Part shown: one piece after another, positions 27,601 to 39,600 of the stretch | Position numbering within the stretch: the first letter of the stretch is position 1 | Layout of the letters: each line of letters opens with the position of its first letter | Assembly (NCBI RefSeq): GCF_910592395.1 | Contig: NC_088324.1 | Coordinates: 12,550,953 to 12,614,952, forward strand | Source: Lineus longissimus | Lineage: Eukaryota; Nemertea; Pilidiophora; Heteronemertea; Lineidae | DNA length: 64,000 nt | Direction: 5' to 3' | The notes under the pieces: generated by a model | Told to the model about the DNA's origin: nothing | Seen by the model: the letters and a program-made list of their open reading frames with translations, nothing else | Databases searched by the model: none | Position numbers and translations under genes: made by a program

Positions 27601-30600
27601 AAATTTGTCCAATTTGAAGAAAAAAAATTTGTGGACAACCACCAGTTCTAATAAAATTTCACCATTTACTCGCCTGACTGTCTGGAATGTCATATCCAAA
27701 TTTCAGATTCACAACCCGAAGCATTGCGAGGCGGTCGAACTGTGACAATTTAACTGCAAAAAGGCTTAAAAAATCAATGGTGGTCTTGTCTTAAGAGGCC
27801 GGGTTGGAATGATAAAGTATGGTAAAGTTTAACTGGGAAATATACTATAATATAAAGGAAAAAAACCAAGCTCAACAATTCGTAAAATTGTTCAAATGTC
27901 CAGCGCACACCACTCTTTTCCTTTTTAGTAGGCGAAATGGTGAATATGGGAGTAGGCGAAATGGTGAATAGGCGAAGTGGGTGTAGGCGAAATGGTGAGT
28001 AGGCGAAATGGGGGTAGGCGAAATGGGGGTAGGCGAAATGGGGGTAGGCGAAATGGGTAATAGGCGAAATGGGTGTAGGCGAAATGGGTGTAGGCGAAAT
28101 GGGGGTACACCCCTACAACCTTCCCTATCCTATGGGAAAATCGGGACTGAGCTACCCAATCTCCCAACTATATCCCAACTTGACAGCTAGTACTCTTAAT
28201 CCTATCTCTACCTAGTAGAGAAAACTACGAAGTATACTTCCAAATGATTCTTAGATTCTAGAATGAGAAGTGAGAAACTTACCAAAATGCATCTTCCTTG
28301 TCCATAAACAATAAGCTCATAGCTGCAATGAAGTTCATCCCCTGGCAGTAGCCCATGGTTGTGCTGTGGACGCAATATGCCTGCAACACCTCCTGCATCT
28401 TTTGAATCTGAAAATTGGGATACGGATCATAAGCATTCTCTCCTTCTAATGCTGCAATATCAGTCAGAACTACAAATCCATCTAGCATTATGAAGGAGGG
28501 CCTTGGACTTACTGTTGGTGCGACGTTAGTTAGTAGAAGAAACCAACCAATGGTAACTGCACCTAACCTTGGTAGTCCAATTCCTTTGTTCCATATTGTT
28601 TCAAAATGCCACAAGGCCTACCTACCCCGTCGGCATCTGTGGTGTCGAAGTGAACATTAGTCGGCATCGTCCGCAGCAGATCCAGTGAGATTTGTTTTCT
28701 ATACTGACCAGCATACTGAAAATCAGAATATCAGCTCGTTACATATTTTTCAACCTCGGGAGTAGTTTCCAAATTTGAGTTGATATTTGCCAGCTTACCA
28801 GAGAACCTGGATATAATTGGGCAAAGTTGTATTGGTTACCAGAGAAAGGGTTGCCCTTATAAGAGCTCTGTGAATTAGATATACAAATGAAGTGGTTGAT
28901 ATGGTTACCTCGTGAATCTGAGATACTAGTGCCCTTGACCGCATTACCTTGGTTACCACTGAATCTGAGATATACTAACAACATGTTAGCATAGTTACCT
29001 GTGAATCTGAGATGCCATTGACCAGGTTGCTATAGTAATGTTGGCCTTTCTCCGTGATGATATCACGGCATTGGTTACTGATCAGCTGCTTCCAGACCTC
29101 GCCCCTGTACTGGGGAGGGATTCCTCCTCGGATCATCATCTTCAGTTCTTTCTGAAAACAGAACATATAAGTGAAATAAGTCATGAAAAATTCATCGTAC
29201 CTGGTACTTGTATAGTTGAAAATTTCCAACCAGAACTGGAAATTTTAAGTGAAAAGTTTAAAGGGTTTGCATGTTTATATGAAAAGTAATTTGACATCAT
29301 GCTCTTGGTTTCAATGATATGATAAATTAATTAGCTGTTTTGCTGTTGCCGTCTTAGGACTGAAGAAAAGGCTGAAAATGGATGTATCTTTACAAGTAAT
29401 TTAAGCATGATCTCCCCTCTTCATGTGATATTGCTTAGCTAAGGACAGGCCCATCCAAAAGCCTGATTCCAGTGACAAAACATAAACATCCTTCAAGCTT
29501 TACCATGGCTACCATAACCTCCCAATGCACAATCATGTACCATCCATCTCTCAACACAAGCTAACCGTCACCCTAAACCTTGGCTATAATCAAGTTATCT
29601 GCTGGAGTTACCCAAATCCTACCATTTCCATCAAACCGGCACACATGCTATGAAATATTTTCCTAATTGTATGTTTTTGACGACATATCAACATATTGCC
29701 CGAGACTTTTTTTATCTGGAGCAAACTAGGGAAGTGCATCCTATCAGTTCGCCATTCAGTGACTGAAGTAATATCATGCAGTTCTTCAAGTCTTGATTAC
29801 ACATGCATTTTCACGAAACATTCAAGTATTCTCAGGAATATATTCTATAAGGCTGTTCAGCTTTATAATGATCAAAAGCTTTATTCAAACTTTCATGCAA
29901 TTCTGCAAACCTAGGCTGTCTAATCTAGAGACTAGCTATGTGAACTCTTGGACAGAGACATACACGGTTGCAAACAGGCAGAGGACCTCAGATCTAAGCA
30001 AGCAATTAATTATCCTCGAACCTACCGGGCAGCAAGATTTATATCTATACATTAGTCTTTTTCTCTGTAAGCAATTAATTTTTAAGTTAGGTTGATATCA
30101 TGGCCGCATTTAGCTGGAGAGGGGGGCTAGGGGCGTCTCCAAAAACATGATTTTTCATGCAGATTTGGGACCAAAAGTTGTGTGTTGCCTCCCTTCCCTC
30201 CTGAGAGCCGATTGCCCATCCCCTAGGACCAAAAATTTAAATATGGCCGTAGATAGACTTCTCTAGGTTGTCACATCTTAAGCAGAAATGAATGCACAGA
30301 AGTCATTACCAAGGGCTTTACTGATAGAGCTTGAGTATTCATTAAAGGAAAAGCAATGAATGGAATACTTAAGCCCATTAGTGAATCATTTCATTGAGAC
30401 ACCGAGTAAGAAGAAGCAAGGGAACCACTGATAATAGCAGTCTTTCTACTGAAGTTATTTAAATGAAACCTAAAAGCAACTTAGCATGAACCAAAACATA
30501 AAAGTAACAACGTACTGTTTTATGAAGGCTGTTCCTGTGTTCTAAGAGATACTCCTTCCACTTGAGTTGGTGCTCCTCATGACTGGTGAGGAGAGAGGCG

Positions 30601-33600
30601 TAGTGCTCGTGGAGCTGGGTGCACACATAGTGCAGCATCAAACCCTCATTGTCATAGCTGTGTCTGAAGCCGAGGCTATCTACATGCACCTCCCCCTTGG
30701 ACAATCTGGAACGATACAACTTTCTGGTGTGATTTTGTAAAAGATGCTTCTTTTGCAATAATGCCATCAGCATCGTGCAACGGACGTAATTCAAACCTGA
30801 TACTGCTAAACTGACAATGCCCTCAATCGTTTCCTTATTGCTTTTGACGTCAATTTGAAAGTGACATAGAATGCCCCCCCCCCAGTACTCATGGCCATGT
30901 AAGAAATATCTAATATCATCATGTCTTACAGTGGACACCAGAAGAAGTCGCGGCAGATAATATTCCATGTTAAGTTCAAACAGTAATTTAGTTTACCTTT
31001 CTAATGTCGGGAGACATGGGTTTGTCTTCTTTGCCTCATCGAGCAGGAACTGGATTCTGTCCTTGTGCTGAAAGGTGAAGAGAGTTGGTCAGAATGAGGT
31101 TGTGCTTCCTGCGGCTGCCATTAGAGACAGACAGACCGGTTGTTCTTTCTGGAAAAAGTGAAGAAAAAAATTTGGCCTTGGACCGAAGTCTCCACTGACC
31201 CTACCTACCCTGTTCCCTCCATACAGATTCACCTCCATACCATCCAAGATGTCTCCTGAAGGCACCGAGATACATGACTGAAGGATAGAGAGGTAGTCCC
31301 GCTTCCATTTCTCAATCGTCGACTCCAAGTCTCGATTCCGTCTGAAAAGACATTTCCATGTTCTTATCTTGAAAGATAATTTGTACCGTATCATCTATCA
31401 GTTTGACTTAATTCTAATAGATCCCTTCAAAAGCAGACACGAAACTAAATCTTTAACAATTTGGTGTTTTACAGAACATGTGTTGATTGAGAATTGCTGT
31501 TGCTGTAAGATCAGGAGCCGTGTCATGTTTTGTCAAACTATCCTTCAGAAAGTCAAGACAGCTCCTGGCAGGCTTTGCTGAATCATTTCTGAAGAGGCAA
31601 ACTTACTCTTCTTGTTCTGAGAATTTGGCCATCTCCATCTGTCTAATCCTGGTAAGTTTTTTCACCTCCTCGTTGAGGAAGCGATTCTGGTTCTGTAAGA
31701 CTCGGCACTGTTCCTTAAGCTTCTTAGCATACACTGCTGCAGACAGACTAAAGGAGAAAATGGTCATTCAGTCAAATATCAAATGTCCAAGAACACTTAA
31801 GTCAAGTACTACACATATCAGTAGCTGATGATAAGAACCAACTGAAAGTTCTTCTGACTGGGGGGAGGGGGGGACACTAGCTCCCTGTTATCTTTTTTTC
31901 AACTTACTTATTATTTCCCTCCTGCGTGAACTCCAAATGTTCTAATCTCTCCAATTTCTCATCTAACTGTTGAATGGCCAAGTCTCTCTTGTCCAAGACA
32001 GTCTTGATACAAGCCTCCCGATTCATCACTTTGGCCAGCTCAATCTTGGTATTCCTAAAGATGTTAGGGCAAAAGGGAAATCATGTTTAATTCCTTCTTT
32101 AAGTTTAAGCAATTGATACCAAATTGGAGGCATCGGTCAAAATGGAAACCCAACCCGAGCATTGTTTAGTGAGACAACCAATACTGGGAGTGAGGTAACT
32201 CTATTCCAAACCCCTCAAATTAAACACTGAAATGTTGATTTTTAATGCTTTTTGGCAACTTCAGTAGCCATGTTGAATTTGATCCCAGCAGTGCAATCAC
32301 AACATCATGGGTCAGCCAAAGGGTGTCAATCCAGTCTTCCTGCCATTATTAGCGGCAACCATGAGCAAAAAAGTATTCTAAAGCTGTAGAATTTTGATAT
32401 GACATGCACAAAATGTTACCATACCATTGGTACCCCTCAAGATCTGCTACCACCTTGCAATCATAGAAGAAAACCCTTAAGATTATCCATAAGATCCGTG
32501 ACTTTTGTACATTTTGTACTGATGGTGCCAGGACAGAATAAAACTGCTCATCTGTTCCAAGCCATATCTAATTTCAACATGCACAAATAAGCACTATTAA
32601 CATCTCCCAAACTTGCTTGTTTGATTCATTAACCCTAAATAAATGAACCAAAATTAGTTTCCCCACCTAAGATCATCACCAAGTTCTACTCACTCAGACA
32701 AAAAGTAATTGTCGACACTGAAATAATATGGTGCATGAAAGAAGCAAAAAGATGTTGAGAATTAGGGATCATGCAGAAAGAAGTACGGATTTGCTGTTTC
32801 ACAGACTTTCGACAGTTACTACAGGAGAGCCAATAATTCATCATCATCATCATGTCCCGCAGCCATGAGACTTTGATTCAGATTTCCAGAATGAGCACGA
32901 CTTACATGAGTTCCTTCTCCATATCGGCAAGTCTGTTATGAAGTTCACTCATGCTGGTCTCCCCACGGTCGATGGCAGAATCACTCGACTGGCCTGACCA
33001 AGAACTGGAATGAAGAACGAAAGCTGGTACAGCATTTTCAAAGTCTCACGACAAATTCTAATGAAACATCAGGTTTTATAGCTTAAGAGAGTACTTAGGG
33101 AAGCGCAGTGGCACAGTTAAAGAGTGTCAGACTTGTCATCAGAAGGCCATGGGTTCGAAGCTTGGCCAGTGCCACTTGGTACATTAAACTGGCCTGAGAT
33201 GGCCAAGTGAAGCACAGTATGTGCACTCCTTGCTTTCTGCAGAAAGGTTTCTGGATAGACAAGTGGGGGAATAATTGGAAAGTGCTTTGAGACAGTATAG
33301 TTGTAAAGTCATAACACACTTTATGAGAACTTGTATTTCCAATCAAACCTATCATGGTTGAATTTAAGATGACCTTGACTACTAACCTCGTTCTCTCGCT
33401 TTGAACATCCTGATGATTGGAAGTCCGCGATTCCGCCCGTTCTGATAAAGGCTTCCCTGTATTGACCTTGACCTCATAGCCTTCATCTTTTGCTGCTAGA
33501 AGATCGTAATCGAAAACGTCCCCAACATCATCTTCGTCGCTTTCGTTCAAACCGCCGCTGGACGATCGTTCTAAGATGCTTCCGGTGCGTCTGCTCTCCG

Positions 33601-36600
33601 TGCTGCTGGCGCTGACCTCGTCAAGACCAAGACCAGGGGAGAAACTTTTCGAAAGTGGGATCTGCATCTCGTGGAAACGTGTACCTGAAATGAGGCAGGA
33701 GTTACAACCAAGCAAACCTGAGAGATTATCAGTGAATTTTCAATGACATTTTCAGCAACTTCAATTCAAAGGACTTTCTCATTTTGGGAAATGATAATAA
33801 GTTACAAGTGAAACCACGCTATCTCAGTTTATTTTTCGAGGAATTTTTTAAACTTCATCAAAACATTTCCAAATGTTACTTTCGACCTTTCATGAAAGTG
33901 GTGAATAAGTCAGACAATTGTCCACTTCAATATCCTGTCAAAAAAAGATTCAATGCCAAAGAAATTAGCAACATAGTCATAATGGTAATGATATTCCAAC
34001 ATAAAAATTGAATTCAACAAAGAGTGTCAAATGCATTCAGGCATCAGTCGCAAACGCGGTCATCAGGTAAACTAAGGATGTGATATAAAGTCAAAGGTTA
34101 ATGGTCAACAATCAAACATGCTAAAAGAAAACAAAAAAATACTTTATCAAAATAAATGCAAGATTAATCACGTAAAACAACAGTAAAAGCATCTAAAAAC
34201 AGTCATCTACCGCTTTGAAAGGTGGCGCAACGAAGCAATGGTGGTCGACTGTGCCCCACTCCGGCTGAGAAAGTTTTTGAAAGAGGCAAGTCCATATCAC
34301 AGAATTTAGGCCTGAGAATCAGCTCTGGAATAAAGTGGATGAAGAATCAGGCTTCGATTTCTCTGAGGTAGTTTAATATAGTGTATCAGAAAGGCGATAC
34401 CTTTCCGTACTGGGTGTATTAAAAATGGTCCTGGCCATTGCATTTTCAAAACACCCAGTATGATTCCACCCATCTGGAACAGCACAAACAGGGCAGATTC
34501 TGTTTTATCTGAAAGTCTGAAAACAAAATTTGTCATTTTCTGATCAGGCATGGTCGTGATGCGCTCAAAGTCAATTACAATGCATTTCTGTTAAAATTCT
34601 TAAAAGTCTTGCACAGAGGTGAAGAAAGCTTTGGTGTAAGCCTTCTATAGCTGCACAACATAGCAGGTTCTATCTCTAAGTCCTGCAGTCAAGAAAAGAG
34701 CAATTTATTGTGGTATCCTCTACTTCCAGCATATTACAAAATGCACATAACAAAGAATATCTCACACCCCTCATATAAAGACATGAGACTGCAATGAATT
34801 CATATTTACAATGCACCTTCACCCCAGATATTTTCCAACCACCAAGAAGAGCAAAGCGTTGACTAAAAGTTTTTGTCAAAGCGAACATACAGCAGGATAG
34901 TCTGAAGTTACCCACCATCTCCAAAGTCTGCCATTCTTGGTAATCTCTCAGATTGAGAGTAGTTGTTTATCGGTAAATTCTCTTCCAAGTAAGCTTTCCT
35001 GAACAATTCCTCTGATTGGGGGCAATCTTGCAATGGCAAATTTTCCTCCAATGTTAAACTTTTTGGCAAATTATCCTTATATTTTGCCCCTTCTGGCAAA
35101 TTCCCCTTCAAGTTTACTGTCCTTGGCAAATTATGTTCCAAGTAAACCTTTCTTGGTAATTTCTCTGATTGGGGGCAGTTTGTTGTTGACATTGGCAAGT
35201 AGGAAAGGCATTCTGAAGAAGGAGGGGGGAGGATTTGTTTTTGAGAAAGATTGTACGATCGTCTTCGGTGGAAGAGTCTGTAAAAGGTCCCTGTCACACG
35301 AGATCGGAGAGAGTCGGAGAAGAGGAAAGGAAGATAGGAGACCCCTGAAAGGTGGAAGAAGACAGAGGAAATCTTGACAGAAAAGGATAGGTTCCTTCTG
35401 ATAGGAATTTATAGACTATAGACACCCTGACATGAGGCAAATCCCTAAATTGCTCTTTCCCCAACTCAGACTACATCAAACATGTTTGTGCATGAACGAG
35501 GAATAATACCAAAATATACCTTTCCACGGATTGGTTTTTGGATCTCCTACTGGAGAAGTTGTTGGCTTAATTTCAATTTTTTCGGCTGGAATCACTGAAA
35601 GCATCAGACAGTCTTGAGGTCTTGAATAAATGAATTGTGTTTTTAAAAGATTTAGATAGGTGGCATCATGTCCACATGTACATGTACATGTATCTCACAT
35701 GACAATATCTAAAGATTCATATCCTGTGATAGGTCTCTACACGCAGACGTACCCCGATACCATGAACAAAACTGGTTTGGTAACTAAGTTATAACATATC
35801 ATTCCTACCATTATCAAATGCTGCCCTTGGATTGTTCATCACCTCGTTTATTGTGTCTGATTTCCTCAACCTTGGCCGGAAGTGCTCGTCCTCTGCGATT
35901 AAGGGCGGACGACTGGAATGTGACTGAAGACGGAAAGAACTGCCGCGGGATAACGAGTCGGGCATACTTGTGCAGGCGTGTGACACGGCCGGCTCGGAAC
36001 CTCGCTGAAGAAGAAACAAACAGAATCAGTTACCCTTCCTTAAGACTGATGTGACTAAACGAACATCTTGAATTGTCAGCCATAATCTTCTTCTTCTTTG
36101 TGTTTTACGGCTTACACTGCTGTTTTTTTGTTCAATACCCCTAATCTTATACATATCAAACCTTTGTTCAAGGATATTGAATTGCAGAAACCAATTAAAT
36201 GTCCAATACCAAATCAATAATATTTACCAGGCTTGTGTGAATGAACGACCTTGGTGTTTTCCTCACTTAAACCCGCCCTTGAAAAGCATGCAACGACAAT
36301 CGCTCGCTTGGAGTAGTCATCGCAAGTTGCAGCGATTTAGATTGATTGTTTGTGCAGCAGTTTTAGAGAAGGTGTCCTAGCACCGATGCCTCCTTTAATG
36401 GAGGTTTTTATTAACATCAGGCCTGATATTCAAGATACAACACATAAATAATTCAACATGAGGATGGGCATTTTCTGATCGCTGTCGATAGTTTCCCCAA
36501 TAACACTAATGAATCTACAGAGGACAATATTTTACTTCAATCGCACCATGGAAACAATGCATTGTGAATTGATGGCTGGAAATAAAACGTATCCTGGTGG

Positions 36601-39600
36601 GCTGTAGGGTGAATCGATGTCATGGGGATCTAGAAATGATAATGCACTGTTTCATTAACATACAAATTTCAAAGAGATCATAGCCAAAGAAAGCTAGACC
36701 ATCCATATCAGCTCTATGTTGTGACAAGGCCTGTGATGCCCAAGTTGGCAACAAATGTGACACGTGTTGCTTTCTAAACCAATTATCCCAATTCCACACC
36801 CAAAGATTCGAGACAGTTTTCCTATAACCGAAAGAGACTGAAGGCTAGCAAGCACTGAAACAGGAGCCAGCAATCAGATAAAGGGGCTGCAAGAGAGGAG
36901 ACAGATAAGCAATGAAGATGTGGTCAATCGGATCCGCAAGGGGGTGCAGTCCCTCAAGTACCTTTTTTAGGCTCATAAAGAGGTAGGTTTATACACAATG
37001 AGGTGAAATGAAGATAGCAAATCATCCTGCATGATGTTGTGTTCATATGGGCCTTAAAAGGTACAAGAGTCACAGTTTCATCTCCTGGAATTTATCAAAA
37101 TTCCACATCCTGATTGAGATATCATGGATAGAAATTTCCGCAATTCATCAGTTCCATGCATTTTTATTCCAAATGGTAAAGAGTCTGTTTCTAAGAGGGA
37201 GATAGCTCTTAGATGATACTGCTTAAAAGAAGAGAAGTGAGGGCCAAGTGCTAATCTTTTTAAATAATAGAACGAAAACCCATGCAACCCAAGAAAGATA
37301 TCAGAGGGCAGCCAGCTAAGGTCAACAGTAGTCGCTAGGTTATGGACTCTGGAGACATCCTAACATTAGCCAGTTAAATAGCAGTAACTCTAGTTCTAAC
37401 CTTCTGAAGTGACACCTGAAATAAAGAAATCAGGAAATTTTTATGAAATATATTGAAAACAATCTTAAACGAATCTCAAATGAAGTGATTAGAAATGTTC
37501 ATCAGAATAACTCAAACTAAAACATTGCCCAAGCAAACTTAGAGAAAGAAACACACTTCTACACCCATCCAAACATTTCCTCAAGCATTGTTTTGCTTCA
37601 TCATCTGAATTTCTTAATGATCGATGAGATTTGGGGCCCACCAGCAAAGGTTTTGCATCCCATTCCTGATTAGAGTACCGTGTATATATATGGATTTGAA
37701 TCCACAGAAAACTAGGATACATGTATATAAAATTACAAATATAATCAATTTTTTTCTTTTAATATTTCATACAAGGCCTATCCTGTAAAAGGATTTATTG
37801 ATATAGACATGTGTATCCAGCTGTATTAATAAACACTCAGCTTAAACGACATCACCTGTCCCGTCTAGGCAGTATTGTTGGTGGAGAAGGGATTGTCACC
37901 GTAATATTATGACAGATTGAAAGCAGCCACGGCAAATGGGATATGATTTTATCATTTTGCTGCATGGCAGATGCAATCAGGGATCGCCACACCTTGTTGA
38001 TAAAACTGCTGCCCAAACATGTAATTTTAGTTGCTGGACCTGTGACGGAGCCAGGGAAACACGACAACTGAGGGTGGAATGCGTCAACCAATTGGTCAGA
38101 TAGCAATCACTCATCGTGTTGTAACGCCTCCATCGCAGGTTGCAGTGACTGATATCTATCGTAGGTTGCAGCGACACTTCACTTAATGACCAAGACAGTG
38201 TTGGTTTTGATCACGACGCAAATTGGACTTTAGTTGCAGCGGCAAGATGGTTAGTAATGAAACGTGGATTGGTTAAATAAAGTAAAAATAAATTCAAAGA
38301 GAATAAAAAAATTCAATTCCAAGCAAAGCATTTACCAATCTGGGACTCCCAGGAACCGTACTACTAAAACTCTGAAAGGGGGAGAGAACATTTAGGACAT
38401 GAATGTCATAACATCCCTGATCCCACAGTATAGGTAGCTTTCACAGTTTTAATGTCATCGTGATTGTTGCCTTCAGCCCTTTAGCACTGCCAAAAGGCAA
38501 AACTCTGATACCCATGATGGGACGATATTTTGGGGGACTATTTCTATGATAACATTGACTTCTAACAATTAAGTCAGTTCCAAGACCTAACATCACAAGA
38601 TGGTCTAACATTCTTCTTTGCTGGGAAAACAGGGAACAGCACTCCTCTGAGGACTTTGAATCAACACAGCAGAAGTCGAAAAACATTACTAGATTTTGTA
38701 GGGTATGCATGCACATTGATCTTGTGCTGATTCGCAGTCCTTAAAGGGATAATGTAGGAATATCCACCAGAGGAAGGGTAAGAGATGACAGGACAGTATT
38801 CCCATATTCATCAAAAACAATTACCCAAGAGGGACTCCTTTGCAAGGGGCTACTTGGACTCTGGAAATGAAGACATAGCAAGTTATTTCTTTGATCAAAC
38901 CTTTTCAGTAGGAGTACAAAATGGAGGCAAATGAAAAGGCATTCTGACACCCATCTTTGTATCACTTAATTTCCATTATTATGCCCAAAACCTCGGGTCA
39001 AGATTCTGTCTAGATGGGGGGCAATGACAAATCCAATATTTTCATATTTAGCTATTAGATTGAGCTTATAGTACCGAAGAATCACCAGAAGATACTGTCA
39101 CCAATGATACAAGTACACAAGAAATTATATGGAGGACACAATAAGGGGGGGGGGGGTAAGGTCCCTGGTGGTTTAACATATAAAAGAAGTTAGTTTAAGA
39201 GGAGTGTCTCAAGATAATGCTGAGTCAGCACAAATGATACTTCTACCAAATTTCTTGTCTGAAAGGTGATTTTGAGATATATCTGAAGACACACAATTGT
39301 TTTACAAATGGTTTGCAGAAATTTTCACCATTTTGTACACTTTTATCAACCCCCTCACACACAAGAACTCTGTAAATATCATAAGAACCAGCCCCACATC
39401 ATCTCAAACACTCCCACTTGAAAACACATTAAAAAGGCGATACAATTCCCTGATCAAGAACAGCATCCAAAAAAAATTGTTTTTTCCATTAGAATAGCTC
39501 AACCTGTGAATGGTTTTAAACCCAGTCGCCAAGTAGGATAGTTTTAGCTTCCAGGCAGCTGAAGACCAGCCCCATCCTTCCACCATAGCAGGCCCTTGCA

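Noticed and set aside
28408-28614. Frame extending upstream of TBC exon 28283-28407
   Set aside because: A clear acceptor at 28408-28410 and phase agreement with 28626-28715 show this is intron read-through.
33092-33170. Functional tRNA gene
   Set aside because: A and B boxes are present but stems do not pair well and the sequence continues into a SINE body and tail.
33095-33390. C-terminal half of a 206-codon frame on the minus strand
   Set aside because: Only the part from 33387 to 33684 is a TBC exon; the rest runs past the donor into the intron and the SINE.
37852-38177. Two overlapping minus-strand frames of 84 and 66 codons
   Set aside because: They have no matching splice sites or domain and overlap degenerate repeat motifs.
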